Translations under genes and position numbers: made by a program
The notes under the pieces: model-generated
The model's input: the letters and a program-made list of their open reading frames with translations, nothing else
What the model was told of the DNA's origin: nothing
Database searches by the model: none
Part shown: one piece after another, positions 35,002 through 44,544 of the stretch
How positions within the stretch are numbered: position 1 is the first letter of the stretch
Layout: each line of letters starts with the position of its first letter
NCBI RefSeq assembly: GCF_003865075.1
Contig: NZ_BHWB01000003.1
Location: 186,001-250,000 of the forward strand
DNA length: 64,000 nucleotides
DNA from: Bacteroides faecalis
GTDB lineage: Bacteria; Bacteroidota; Bacteroidia; Bacteroidales; Bacteroidaceae
Direction of reading: 5' to 3'

Positions 35002-36090
35002 CTACAACGATTTTACAATCTCTTCCAATGATTCTTTAGAGTTCACCAGCATTAATTTCTCCGTTTTTATTCTGGATATTCTACGGGTTAATGTTTCCAC
35101 TGTCAGCTTCATGAGATCGGCAAAGCAAGAAGGTTGAACACCCTCACGCAAGAAAGCGCATACCCTCAAATCTTCTTCAGTAAGTTTAGGGCCGATCTCT
35201 TTCAGTTTGGAGACGATTCCATAAACACCTTCTTGAAGCCGTAACAATTCATTCCAGTCTCTTTCCGAAAATGAAGGTATTTTAGCAGACAAAACATTTC
35301 TATCCTTAAACTGACGAACTTTAGTAATCACCGGAGAGCTTTCATAGATTTGCAACTGTAACGATTGGTATTTCTCTTCCAAATGCTCGCATTGCAACAT
35401 CAATTTATCCGACTGAGTATCCTTCTGTCTTATTTCCTCTTTGAAAGTATTCAATTGAGCATACGCATATCGGTTCTTTTTCCAAAGCAAACCTAATAAT
35501 AAAGATAAAACACCGAACATACCCAAAGCAGAAGAAAGAATTGTCGTTGAATGATCTTTACTATCATTTAACATCAACTGACTTGCATAAGCTTTTCTCT
35601 CCATTTCCAAAGCTTCATCAAAGTTTCCATTTTTCTGGTAATACAGACTGCATCGTCTGCATATTTTAGTCATGTAGTTATAATTTTCGGTAAGAGTCGC
35701 CAATTTTATAGCTTCCTTAAAGTGCATTTCCGCTTCCTGTTTCCGATCCAGATCACTTTCTACACAAGCAAGATAGTAATATGCCTGTGTCTTTTGAAGC
35801 CGGTTACCATTTACTTCAAAATAAGAGACAGCCTGACGTATTTGTTCATCGGATGAATGATGGACGTTCTTATCCTCATTGACTTTTGTACACAACAGAT
35901 TATACTCGGCAAGTTGTGCCTCGTTCATCTGGTTCGTCTGAATATTTTCAAGAATTATAAATGCAGTATCCGGGTCCTGCTCCATTATTTGCGCAGCTCT
36001 GTCTAACCCCTGTTTTACATTTGCCCCTTCCGGATGACAACCAACCAGAGAAAACAACATCACATAAAGTAAAATTCGGAATTTATTCAT
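35002..36090 (-). CDS. TPR lipoprotein regulator with membrane helix and C-terminal HTH-like region
   Basis: A protein of about 362 residues. It has a lipoprotein-like signal (MNKFRILLYVMLFSLVGC), TPR helices (EAEMHFKEAIKLATLTENYN), a membrane helix (ILSSALGMFGVLSLLLGLLW) and a coiled coil. The C-terminal region (LTEEDLRVCAFLREGVQPS, ADLMKLTVETLTRRISRIK) resembles the LuxR-like helix-turn-helix of Bacteroides transmembrane TPR regulators. The ATG at 36090 replaces the longer frame from 36240 because it begins at the signal peptide. It is divergent from the AraC gene. Target genes are unknown. Confidence 0.7.
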   Translation of the reverse strand: MNKFRILLYVMLFSLVGCHPEGANVKQGLDRAAQIMEQDPDTAFIILENIQTNQMNEAQLAEYNLLCTKVNEDKNVHHSSDEQIRQAVSYFEVNGNRLQKTQAYYYLACVESDLDRKQEAEMHFKEAIKLATLTENYNYMTKICRRCSLYYQKNGNFDEALEMERKAYASQLMLNDSKDHSTTILSSALGMFGVLSLLLGLLWKKNRYAYAQLNTFKEEIRQKDTQSDKLMLQCEHLEEKYQSLQLQIYESSPVITKVRQFKDRNVLSAKIPSFSERDWNELLRLQEGVYGIVSKLKEIGPKLTEEDLRVCAFLREGVQPSCFADLMKLTVETLTRRISRIKTEKLMLVNSKESLEEIVKSL

Positions 36091-36255
36091 AGCAGTATCA
36101 TATCTATTGATTGTTGTCGCAAATATAAAAAATAAATATAAAATGAAGTAACAAATAAAAGAAAGAAAAGAGGAATGTGCCTGGGTCAATTGATACAAAT
36201 TACAGTTTGTTCTACCATTATTACTGATAGGTAATACCAATACCGGAAAAAGTAC

Positions 36256-36263
36256 TAAATTTG
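36256..36263 (+). promoter_or_regulatory. -7 box before the AraC-type gene
   Basis: TAAATTTG matches TAnnTTTG and lies 29 bases before the ATG at 36293. No well-spaced TTTG -33 box is seen. Confidence 0.35.
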
Positions 36264-36292
36264 TATCGTATCAATCAAGCTTAAAATAGAGT

Positions 36293-37195
36293 ATGGACGA
36301 AATCATCAAAATGGATCACATCTACCAATACAATGATCGGGTAGGCAACGAAACACTACATCCGCTAGTGAGTGTAATAGATTTCTCTAAATGCAAATCT
36401 ATGCGGCATTCACGTCAAATGTTGGGCTTTTATACCATATTTCTAAAAGAAGTGAAATGTGGAGATATACATTATGGGCGCCAGTATTATGATTATCAGG
36501 AAGGAACAATGGTTTTTCTTGCTCCGGGGCAAGTTGTAGGCTTTGTAGACAACGGAAAGCCTTTCCAACCCAAAGGCTGGGGATTGCTTTTTCATCCGGA
36601 TTTTCTTCGTGGAACATCACTGGGACGTAATATTAAGAATTATAACTTCTTTTCTTACGAATCCAACGAAGCCCTCCACCTGTCTGAGCAAGAACGGGGG
36701 GTGATTATTGAGTGTTTCCATAATATACAAACAGAGTTACAACGTGGTATCGACAAACATAGCCAAACGATTATTGTAGCCAATATAGAATTGCTCCTAA
36801 ACTACTGTATGCGTTTCTATGATCGTCAATTTATTACTCGTAGTAATGTAAATAAGGATATCTTGAGCCGGTTCGAAGATCTTCTGCACAACTACTTTCT
36901 GTCGGATAAGCCACAGGATATCGGTCTGCCTTCAGTACAATACTGTGCAGAGAACCTGAATCTTTCACCCAATTATTTTGGAGATTTAATCAAGAAAGAA
37001 ACTGGAAAGTCACCACAGGAACATATCCAGCTTAAATTGATAGAAACAGCAAAAGAAAAAGTCTTTGATACAAGCAAATCTATTAGCGAGATAGCATACG
37101 AATTAGGGTTTAAATATCCTCAGCATTTCACGCGTTTATTTAAGAAATGTGTAGGTTACTCTCCTAACGAGTATCGGCAGAATGGCATAAACTAA
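36293..37195 (+). CDS. AraC-family transcriptional regulator
   Basis: A 300-residue protein. The N-terminal half is a cupin-like sensor (GTMVFLAPGQVVGFVDNGKP, GWGLLFHPDFLRGT). The C-terminal 100 residues form the double HTH of AraC (CAENLNLSPNYFGDLIKKET, then ISEIAYELGFKYPQHFTRLF). The family controls nearby or metabolic genes in response to a small ligand. It is divergent from the TPR regulator and convergent with the DUF4846 gene, which ends 6 bp away. Confidence 0.9.
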   Translation: MDEIIKMDHIYQYNDRVGNETLHPLVSVIDFSKCKSMRHSRQMLGFYTIFLKEVKCGDIHYGRQYYDYQEGTMVFLAPGQVVGFVDNGKPFQPKGWGLLFHPDFLRGTSLGRNIKNYNFFSYESNEALHLSEQERGVIIECFHNIQTELQRGIDKHSQTIIVANIELLLNYCMRFYDRQFITRSNVNKDILSRFEDLLHNYFLSDKPQDIGLPSVQYCAENLNLSPNYFGDLIKKETGKSPQEHIQLKLIETAKEKVFDTSKSISEIAYELGFKYPQHFTRLFKKCVGYSPNEYRQNGIN

Positions 37196-37201
37196 TGCAC
37201 T

Positions 37202-38002
37202 TTATTTGAAACGCTTTAGATCTTTCTTTGCGAATGTCCATTCCGGAGTATAAAGATTTCCATCGTCTGTATCGGTCAGTTCGTACCAAGGAGACAGATT
37301 GCGATCTGACGGATTGACTAAGATATGAATCTGTTGAGCCGGCATATAACTTTGTGCCAATAAAAAGACCTTTTTCTTTGTCGTTGGATGGATAGCAACG
37401 TCCATCACGATTACAGCATGTCCCGGAGAGCCCCCTTTGATAAAAACATCTCCGGGTTGTAAAGAGGTGTAAGGCACTGTTTGAAGTTCCTTTGCGAGAG
37501 AGGCCGTACCGGCATACATAAATACCATATCCAGATATTTGCGAAAAGTTTTATATGAATAATCTTTTCCTCCTGCGGCATACCACTCCACTTTATTTCC
37601 ACTTACCTTCATACGTTTCCCTTCTGCCCACTTCGTATATTCTGCCGGAAAACCACTGGTAAAGTTAAACTTGATTTCACCATATCGCTTTTGTGCCCAT
37701 AGATACTCTGCCCGTAAACGTATCACCGCATCTGCACATTGCTGCAAATCCCGATTACCGATTTCCATATTTACCACAGCATAAGCAGCTGATTGATTGC
37801 GTTTTTCTTGTCCATTATAAAGTTTGACTTTACTTCCTTCCGGAAACAAGGGAAGTTGTCGTAAATAAGCTGCAAAAGAATTTCCATCACACTTTTCACG
37901 AACATATCCGTTTTTGAGGGCCACTCTTTGTTCTATGGTTTGTGCAAAAAGGAAAGTTGAAGATAACAGACAATATGCAATTACAATAAATATCTTATTC
38001 AT
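37202..38002 (-). CDS. DUF4846 family secreted protein
   Basis: A 266-residue protein with a signal peptide (NKIFIVIAYCLLSSTFLFAQ). The mature part contains FAAYLRQLPLFPEGSKVKLY, YAVVNMEIGNRDLQQCADAV, and SLQPGDVFIKGGSPGHAVIV. The last segment gives an NlpC/P60-like appearance (PGD...HAVIV), and DUF4846 is a distant relative of papain-like folds. The function has not been shown, but it may act in the periplasm on peptidoglycan or peptides. It is convergent with the AraC gene. Confidence 0.8.
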   Translation of the reverse strand: MNKIFIVIAYCLLSSTFLFAQTIEQRVALKNGYVREKCDGNSFAAYLRQLPLFPEGSKVKLYNGQEKRNQSAAYAVVNMEIGNRDLQQCADAVIRLRAEYLWAQKRYGEIKFNFTSGFPAEYTKWAEGKRMKVSGNKVEWYAAGGKDYSYKTFRKYLDMVFMYAGTASLAKELQTVPYTSLQPGDVFIKGGSPGHAVIVMDVAIHPTTKKKVFLLAQSYMPAQQIHILVNPSDRNLSPWYELTDTDDGNLYTPEWTFAKKDLKRFK

Positions 38003-38246
38003 TTTCTCCCGGCATTTATTAGTGAATACTCAGAAACAGGTTCTAAATATAGAGAAAAATCTGATTAGTTAATTGCGAAATACTTCTTTCTTCAAAATTC
38101 CTTCAATATTCTCCTCTTATTTTTGCAATAAATAATTTGATTAAGGGTGCTTATGATATCCATTAGAATATGTAGATTTGTAACCTACGACTAAGTCCTA
38201 ATGATATGAATACTGTATAATACCTGAACATATTAATAAATCAGAA

Positions 38247-38921
38247 ATGAAACTATTGATTATCGAAGACGAAAAAGAACTTTCAGGTAGTATTGCTACT
38301 TTTTTAAGTTCTGAAAATTATTTATGTAAACAAGCTTTCACTTTCGACGAGGCAATGGAAAAAATCAGTCTATACGATTACGACTGTATCTTGTTGGATT
38401 TAATGTTACCCGGCGGAAATGGATTGGATATTTTACATGAGATCAAACGTCTGAATAAAACTACAGGAGTCATTATTGTTTCGGCTAAAGATTCTCTGAA
38501 TGACAAGATAGTCGGACTTAAAATAGGAGCAGATGATTATTTATCAAAACCGTTTCATCTCCCTGAGTTAAGTGTACGCATTTATGCTCTCATTCGTCGC
38601 CAACAGTTTTCGAGTAATAATACGATGTGTAGCAATAATGTCTCTATTGATTTATTAAGTAAAGAAGTTCATATAAATAGTAATCACATTATATTGACGA
38701 AAACAGAATATGAATTACTTCTTTTCTTCATCGGGAATCGTAATAAAGTGATTTCCAAAAGTGCACTTGCCGAACATTTGAGCGGTGACATGGCTGATAT
38801 GTTAGATAATCAGGATTTTGTATATGCACATATCAAGAATCTAAAAGCCAAATTAGTCGAAGCAGGAGCACAAGATTGTATTAAAAATATTTATGGAACC
38901 GGATACAAATGGGTAGAATGA
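38247..38921 (+). CDS. OmpR-family response regulator
   Basis: A 224-residue two-domain regulator. The receiver domain has IIEDEKEL acidic residues, the phospho-acceptor D51 in CILLDLMLPGGNGL and the signalling SAKDS region with K at YLSKPFHLPEL. The winged-helix DNA-binding domain covers about 125-224 (LTKTEYELLLFFIGNRNKVI, NIYGTGYKWVE). It overlaps the histidine kinase start by the sequence ATGA, so the pair is a standard two-component operon. The 244 bp upstream hold no gene. Target genes are unknown. Confidence 0.92.
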   Translation: MKLLIIEDEKELSGSIATFLSSENYLCKQAFTFDEAMEKISLYDYDCILLDLMLPGGNGLDILHEIKRLNKTTGVIIVSAKDSLNDKIVGLKIGADDYLSKPFHLPELSVRIYALIRRQQFSSNNTMCSNNVSIDLLSKEVHINSNHIILTKTEYELLLFFIGNRNKVISKSALAEHLSGDMADMLDNQDFVYAHIKNLKAKLVEAGAQDCIKNIYGTGYKWVE

Positions 38922-40029
38922 AAAGTCTTTTGAATAAACCTCTGATGCAGTTTATTATTTGTGCAGTCATACTATTGTTAATAGCCACTCCCCTGTTCTA
39001 TTTTCTTGTAGAACATTATTATGCCGAAGATTTGATAGAAATAATGAATGCAGCGGAACAAGGCAATCCTTTACCCCCCCCTACTGATCTGGAAGAGGAT
39101 TTAATGATAGGAGTTGTATATCAATTCGTATTAATTGCCGGAGTACTGAGTATTTCGCTGGTTCTCATGATGAGATTGATTTCTAAACGTCTGTGGGTTC
39201 CTTTTGACGATACCCTTCATCGTATAGAACAATTTTCATTAGAAGGAGAGAATATACCTCAATTTATGCAGAGTGATATAAAAGAGTTTACCCGCCTGAA
39301 TAATGCCATTACTCAATTGATGAAAAAAATCTGGAAAGCTATAAATCACAGAAAGAGTTTACAGAAAATGCTTCTCATGAGTTGCAAACTCCTTTGGCTG
39401 TGTTTCAAAGTAAACTGGATCTGCTGTTACAACAATCCGAGATGACAAAAGAACAGGCTGAAATCGTTCAAACTTTATATGAAGTAACCAACCGCCTCTC
39501 ACGCTTAAACAGGAACCTGTTACTTCTTACCCGAATTGATAATCATCAATATAACCAAGTGGAACAAATCGATGCAGTCCAAACTTTAAGGGATATATTG
39601 CCATTAATGAACAAACTCACTGAAGGTATAACCGTATATACCGATCTGGAAGATTCATCCATGTTTATACAAGCCAATCAATCTTTGCTTGAAAGCTTGA
39701 TTAATAACCTAATTGTTAATGCAGTACGCCACAACATTAAAGACGGAAATATATTCATATCAATCAAAGAACGCCAGTTGATCATAGCCAACACTTCCGC
39801 TGAAGGTGAACTGCAAGAGAAGCTGCTATTTACCCGTTTTTATCGTCCTTCGGAGAAAATTAAGGGCAATGGTCTGGGACTAGCTATTGCAAAAGCAATC
39901 TGCGAATACCATGGATGGAGTATACATTATACTTATAGAAATAATATGCACCGGTTTACCGTATTCTTTGGAGCTTCCAATCAAACTTCCAATATATTCA
40001 AGAAACCTAATATATTTGTCTCTACATAA
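38918..40029 (+). pseudogene. Sensor histidine kinase, frameshifted
   Basis: The first frame encodes two membrane helices (LMQFIICAVILLLIATPLFY and VYQFVLIAGVLSISLVLMMR) around a short periplasmic loop, then leaves frame near 39323-39329. The second frame supplies the H-box ENASHELQTPLAVFQSKLDL and the ATPase domain with NNLIVNAVRHN and GNGLGLAIAKAICEYHG. One extra A in the A7 run at 39323-39329 restores a protein of about 370 residues. Partner of the upstream regulator. The 3' end overlaps a truncated epimerase on the other strand, so the last residues may be foreign to the family. Confidence 0.82.
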
Positions 40030-40379
40030 GCATAAGGATTTTCAATAGAGTAACGCACTCCTGCCTGTCCCGCTAAATTAATAACAAAATCAAAGTTCTC
40101 CACATCAAAAAGATGAATCATTCCGATATGGTCCGTCAAGTCCATTTTTATAAAACGATAAAGCGTTTCTGTCCGGCTAGTAATCATCTGATTGTCTTTA
40201 ATCATTTCTTGAGCTATACCTACTTCTGATAAACGTGCATATTTTAATCTCGTATCATAATAAGAATTGATGCAATCTAACCCTATAACTTCATAATGCT
40301 GTCCCAACAATGCTTTTACCACAAATGAACCTATAAATCCGGCAGCTCCCGTCACTAGTACTTTCATATACTTTTTCAT
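39981..40379 (-). pseudogene. UDP-glucuronate 4-epimerase, N-terminal fragment
   Basis: The 132-residue frame starts KVLVTGAAGFIGSFVVKALL, with the NAD motif GAAGFIG, and continues NFDFVINLAGQAGVRYSIEN and ETNILGFLNILE, then stops. Intact GAE/CapI-type enzymes are about 350 residues, so the catalytic YxxxK and C-terminal domain are missing. The loss point coincides with the 3' end of the histidine kinase gene on the + strand, with which it overlaps by 49 bp. This indicates a deletion junction. It is not expected to be active. Confidence 0.8.
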
Positions 40380-41020
40380 TTATAATATTACTATACCATA
40401 ATTACCACTCACATAACTTTGCTTCTCAATAATCACTTTTCTCAATGTATCCATTTCACGTATCGGTACTATCAAAATAGCATTATGCAGTTTCCCTTCA
40501 ATAATCTCTTCCCACGTAACAGTTTGTACCTCTTTTTGTAAATACACATCCATATTCTCCGGACGGGAAATCTGCCATGTATAATAGGTATAAATATGAG
40601 TCCCTGAATATCACTATTTTGCTCATCAGAAGATATTTCCACAGCCTTTTGGAAGGCATCAAGTGCCCGGGGAGTTTTACACATATCCATATAAACCCTA
40701 CCTAAATAATAATAGGCTGTTGTCAATTTTTCATAATCTTTTTTTTCTTTATAATACAAAACGACCTGCTTTATCAATGAATCAGAAGTATGCAATTCAT
40801 AGGATTTATCAGACGCTTTCACTAACAACAAATTATAATACATCTGTATATCAATAGGCTTCTTGTTAACTTCATGCTTTATCGATTTTAGAAAAGATAA
40901 TGCACTATCCGGTTTTTCTTTAATAATACGTTCTGCTAAAACTATTTCATCCGGATAAGATCTTCCACATCCACTACACAACAATACCCATACTACAATA
41001 TATAATAGACTTTGTCTCAT
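40380..41020 (-). pseudogene. TPR lipoprotein fragment joined to an out-of-frame remnant
   Basis: From 41020 the frame encodes a lipoprotein signal (MRQSLLYIVVWVLLCSGC) and TPR helices (YYYLGRVYMDMCKTPRALDA). Its normal-looking sequence ends near 40600. Beyond that, another frame gives protein-like sequence (WQISRPENMDVYLQKEVQTV, then WEEIIEGKLHNAILIVPIRE) to a stop at 40380-40382, just before the epimerase ATG. The first part resembles the N-terminus of TPR regulators such as the gene at 35002. The tail is not recognised. I read it as two truncated genes joined by recombination. Confidence 0.55.
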
Positions 41021-41138
41021 GATTCTAACAATATTAACAAATAGATATATTATACGGCACTTTACGAAATTTATTGTGCTATAACATATTTTTTTAATGG
41101 GAGAATGAATATATTATCAATCTCCCATTATCTTTTGC

Positions 41139-41485
41139 TTATTTAGAATCTATGTTATCGGAAATAAACTCTATTTTTATAGTAACATCCCCCAGCTCAG
41201 TATTATTCAATGGCAGTTGATACATTTCATTTTTCCCTATCTTCAGAGATGAGAAATAAACGACTTGCCCCTTCGAATCTTCGGCTTCAACTAAAATAGT
41301 TTTATCTACCGCCGAATACATTTCAACAATATCATTCGGCCTATTAACACGAATCACTACGCGATATCTGTTATCGTCAATCCACCACCCGCCCTGCTCC
41401 GGGAATTTTACTGGTTCTTCAGCCTTAGACGGAATGACACCAATAGCAATAATAACAATGCGAAAAATTTCTTTTTATTCTTCAT
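41139..41485 (-). pseudogene. DUF3244-like small secreted protein, frameshifted
   Basis: An ATG at 41485 begins MKNKKKFF. One added T in the T5 run (41463-41467) keeps the frame through IVIIAIGVIPSKAEEP, a signal peptide with SKA-E cleavage, into PEQGGWWIDDNRYRVVIRVN and VYFSSLKIGKNEMYQLPLNN. The resulting protein of about 115 residues resembles the DUF3244 immunoglobulin-like small proteins of Bacteroides. As written, only the last 72 residues are in one frame. The break is again a one-base loss in a homopolymer. Confidence 0.6.
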
Positions 41486-41693
41486 ACCACATTCTATTTT
41501 TTGTTTTTGTAAAATTGGTAAAAACGTGGCATTTTACAGTTAAAATTTTGTTCAGAAATTGTTCAATTCTTCTAAACACAAGATTTCCAGATAATAACAC
41601 ATAAAAGTATAAAATGAAATATTTCACTCATTAGCCAACAAATGTACAAAAGAAAAGTCATTCTATAGTTTCATAGAAACTCCCACAAACAAA

Positions 41694-41736
41694 AAGGTTG
41701 CAAAGTAACAAGTAACGCTTACTACTTCACAACCTT
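41694..41736 (-). terminator. Hairpin downstream of the small lipoprotein gene
   Basis: Arms 41694-41707 and 41723-41736 pair with two internal mismatches. An A5 run on the + side gives a T-run on the - strand. It lies 47 bp after the stop at 41783. Confidence 0.5.
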
Positions 41737-41782
41737 CATAATACGATCATCCATCATTTTTTTTCTGCACTCCATCAGTGGT

Positions 41783-42178
41783 CTATTCTTTTGGATAGAC
41801 AACAATCCAATTATTTTCCTCTAATTGCTTTTTAGTCAATTCATATCGTTCATAAAGATGATATTTTCTAATAGTATCAATTGCCAAAGTAGTATTTTCT
41901 GTATCTATAGCAAAAACTTGCATGATTGGATACTTCTTAAATAACTTTGTTCTTGACAAATAATAGGTATAATCTCTTTGATCATTCGGTCCTACAGAAA
42001 TACTATGTCCAAATTGAAACACAGTATCAGGATAATGTTCCCCCATGATAAATTCTATAGATTTGTCACTTCTATTTACGATAGTAATAAAAGGGTTTCC
42101 CCAACCTTCTTCCATTGAACATCTTGAAGCTGTTGCCACTAGAAACAATATACAAAATATAAAAAATATCTTTTTCAT
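41783..42178 (-). CDS. Small lipoprotein, possible immunity protein of the upstream Rhs tip
   Basis: A protein of 131 residues from ATG 42178, with a signal and lipobox (KKIFFIFCILFLVATASRCS). The mature part has NPFITIVNRSDKSIEFIMGE and ends in EENNWIVVYPKE. I do not recognise a family. It is the first gene after an Rhs-type C-terminal toxin-like fragment on the same strand, the standard position of a cognate immunity gene. A periplasmic lipoprotein would suit a toxin acting in the envelope. The immunity role is inferred only from position. The longer frame from 42250 uses TTG and lacks support. Confidence 0.55.
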   Translation of the reverse strand: MKKIFFIFCILFLVATASRCSMEEGWGNPFITIVNRSDKSIEFIMGEHYPDTVFQFGHSISVGPNDQRDYTYYLSRTKLFKKYPIMQVFAIDTENTTLAIDTIRKYHLYERYELTKKQLEENNWIVVYPKE

Positions 42179-42297
42179 AACATAATAGCCATTATAGATT
42201 TTAGACAAAATCGATACATGCAAGATAGTGATTTTCAAGAAAAAGAACAAAAGAAATGATGATAAAAGCCATTTCTTTTGCTCTTTTTTAACAATTA

Positions 42298-42980
42298 CTA
42301 TTTTCCATTAAAGTCTTGACTCTCAAAAGGAGAAATCAACATAAAGAAATTATACCATTTCGCACTAAAAGAGAGTGATTCTTTCAGTTGTTTCATTTGT
42401 TCACCATTTGCATAATCAACATACCTTTGGCCATCGGGAGTCCCATAAGGAACAAGTGGATTACCTTTAAAGTCCCATCCTTTTACATGTGGAGAATTCG
42501 AATTCCATTCATCTTTGCTCGTATAGAACCCTGTTACGTTTTTATTAAAATACTTAAATGCCCTATAATTGGCATCGCTCTCAAATGCTCTATATCTGTG
42601 CTTACCATCATTTTTACTTGCACTCAGCAAACTTGGAAATGCAACTCTAGAAAAATAGGACCAACCCATAGCTTGACTTTGCAAATAATGTCCATATTCG
42701 TGCTGGAAGGTACTGTTATTAGGATCAGCTCTAGTATCCTTATCACCAATAATCCAACTACCCATTGTGAAAGCTTCTCCATTTTTCATATTGGTTGTAG
42801 TCAATACAGTTGCTCCAAATTTCGTGTCCACATCTAAGACATTCCCAAATGTATTATACAAATGCGAAGCTACAAAACCGATCGTATTATTCAGTCCTTG
42901 GTAAGTAAATCTAGAAATGAATTCCCATGATTTCCCCCAAAAACTTTTATTTGAATCAAGTGCAAATAAACCTCCAATTT
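42298..42980 (-). pseudogene. Rhs/YD-repeat protein C-terminal tip with HExxH motif (5'-truncated)
   Basis: The frame is open from about 42980 and reads GGLFALDSNKSFWGKSWEFI, SRFTYQGLNNTIGFVASHLY, then FGATVLTTTNMKNGEAFTMG and PNNSTFQHEYGHYLQSQAMG. The last segment carries a zinc-metalloprotease HExxH motif. This order resembles the post-core C-terminus of Bacteroides Rhs repeat-associated proteins. The YD repeats and core are absent. The 5' end runs in another frame inside the truncated ArnT-like gene, so it has no start of its own and is an orphan tip. A small lipoprotein follows 119 bp downstream. Confidence 0.65.
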
Positions 42981-43901
42981 AGAACTGACAAAAGACAACA
43001 TTATAAAAGTAGTAATCAATACAGCCAGAAAGAACTTTTGCAGTTCTGTGTGAATCCAACCTTTTCTTATTGAAACTCCAATTACCCCTATTAATAATAA
43101 TGACCAGGGAAACATCGAATACCAGATAGAAACAAAATAATGATAGAAAGGTGCTTCATGGTGAAATGAATTGATTGCCTGGTCTACTGTTTGGTGAAAG
43201 AGTAAGTTTTGTAGATATTCACCTCCGGCTTCCCAATATACACAACCGAACCAAATAGTACATAATATTAAAAGAATACTCCATGTTTTCCAATTCCAAT
43301 AACGTCCCAAAGAACGTATACGCTTGGTCCATAGTAAGAAAACAAATGTACATAATAATGGTATTAGAATGCCTACAGGACCTTTCGTAAATATAGCCAG
43401 AAAAATATATATCGGAAATAAGATTGCATTTATTTGCTGATTACCCTTTCCTGTCAGCATTTTATAAAAGGTATATAGAGATAAAGTGATAAACATACAC
43501 ATCAATATATCCATCCGTAATACAAGAGTTGAACCTAGAAATAGTCCGCAACTAAGTAATAACAACTGACTGGTCAGCATATATTCCCTTTCTATTTTTT
43601 GTCGAGTCCAATCATTCATTATATGTACAATAACAAATGCCGGTATCAATGAAAACAGTGACAAGAATAACATGTAATGTGCTCCCAACAAATATTTTCC
43701 TAACATGACAATCCAAAAATACAAAGGAGGCTTATCAGCATAAGGAATTCCTTGATTGGTAAAGGTAAAAAAGGTTCCGTTACGTAAAGCTTCATCAGCA
43801 ATACTTAAATAACGGAGTTCGTTGCTAGGAGTATAATCTCGAAAAATCAAGATGGGTAACAAAGCCACTAAAATAAATATATATAAATAGTTAATTCTCA
43901 T
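42891..43901 (-). pseudogene. ArnT-like lipid-linked sugar transferase, 3'-truncated
   Basis: A GT-C membrane protein with typical features: LRYLSIADEALRNGTFFTFT, the YADKPPLYFWIVML motif after the first helix, and several transmembrane helices. Normal homologues are about 500 residues. Here the family sequence ends at FVSSKLEVY (about residue 317), and the last 19 residues (from HLIQIKVF) are read from the Rhs fragment in another frame. It probably glycosylated lipid A or a related glycolipid with a polyprenyl-phosphate sugar made by the upstream GT2. Its start overlaps the LAB_N gene by 11 bp. Confidence 0.75.
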
Positions 43902-44544
43902 GTGCGACGGATTTTGAGTAATGATATTCTATATATAAATTTCGGATATAAGCTATTAAACCGAATGATTGTCCCAAGATTAATACAATATCCAGTCGTA
44001 AGATTCCGTAAATGACAATAATAGAAGCACCTATCAGACTTATAATCCAAAAGCCGGTTGGTAAAACAGACTCTTTATGGTGATATGAATAAATCCACTG
44101 ATAAACGAATCGCAGTGTAAATATCACCTGACCTATAGAACCAAATATCAATAGCCATAAAGGTATTTGTTCGTTCCTGAAGAAATTATCAATAAATTGC
44201 GTGAGATTTAATGACATAAAAACTGTAACAACCATCGGAGTAAGTAGGAATATTCCCTTAACTATTTCGGGAATCTTCTTCCAGATTCCGTTCTCTTTCA
44301 AATTCCATAAATAAATGTAATAGGTTATGAATTGTCCCAAGATGATAGAAAAATCATCTCTTAACCATCCATAAAGGCACAACAAGGAAGAACCGGCCAA
44401 ACTTAAAATCCAAAAGATGGAAGGCGATACAACATGTTTTGCCCGTTCAGATAAAACCCATTGCACAAGGATACGGGCAGAAAAAAAGAGTTGAGCCAAA
44501 AATCCAATAGATAAGATGACAAAATGAGAATCCATATTTATCAT
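43891..44544 (-). CDS. Lipid-A-disaccharide synthase N-terminal-domain (LAB_N) membrane protein, duplicated domain
   Basis: A 217-residue protein made of two LAB_N units, each with three or four helices. Unit 1 has FSARILVQWVLSERAKHVVS and FWILSLAGSSLLCLYGWLRD; unit 2 has FTLRFVYQWIYSYHHKESVL and FWIISLIGASIIVIYGILRL. The Q-W and PxxFWxxSLxG repeats are clear. Such EmrE-like proteins often sit between a DPM-like transferase and an ArnT-like enzyme and may flip or present the lipid-linked sugar. It overlaps both neighbours, which shows tight coupling. Confidence 0.85.
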   Translation of the reverse strand: MINMDSHFVILSIGFLAQLFFSARILVQWVLSERAKHVVSPSIFWILSLAGSSLLCLYGWLRDDFSIILGQFITYYIYLWNLKENGIWKKIPEIVKGIFLLTPMVVTVFMSLNLTQFIDNFFRNEQIPLWLLIFGSIGQVIFTLRFVYQWIYSYHHKESVLPTGFWIISLIGASIIVIYGILRLDIVLILGQSFGLIAYIRNLYIEYHYSKSVAHEN

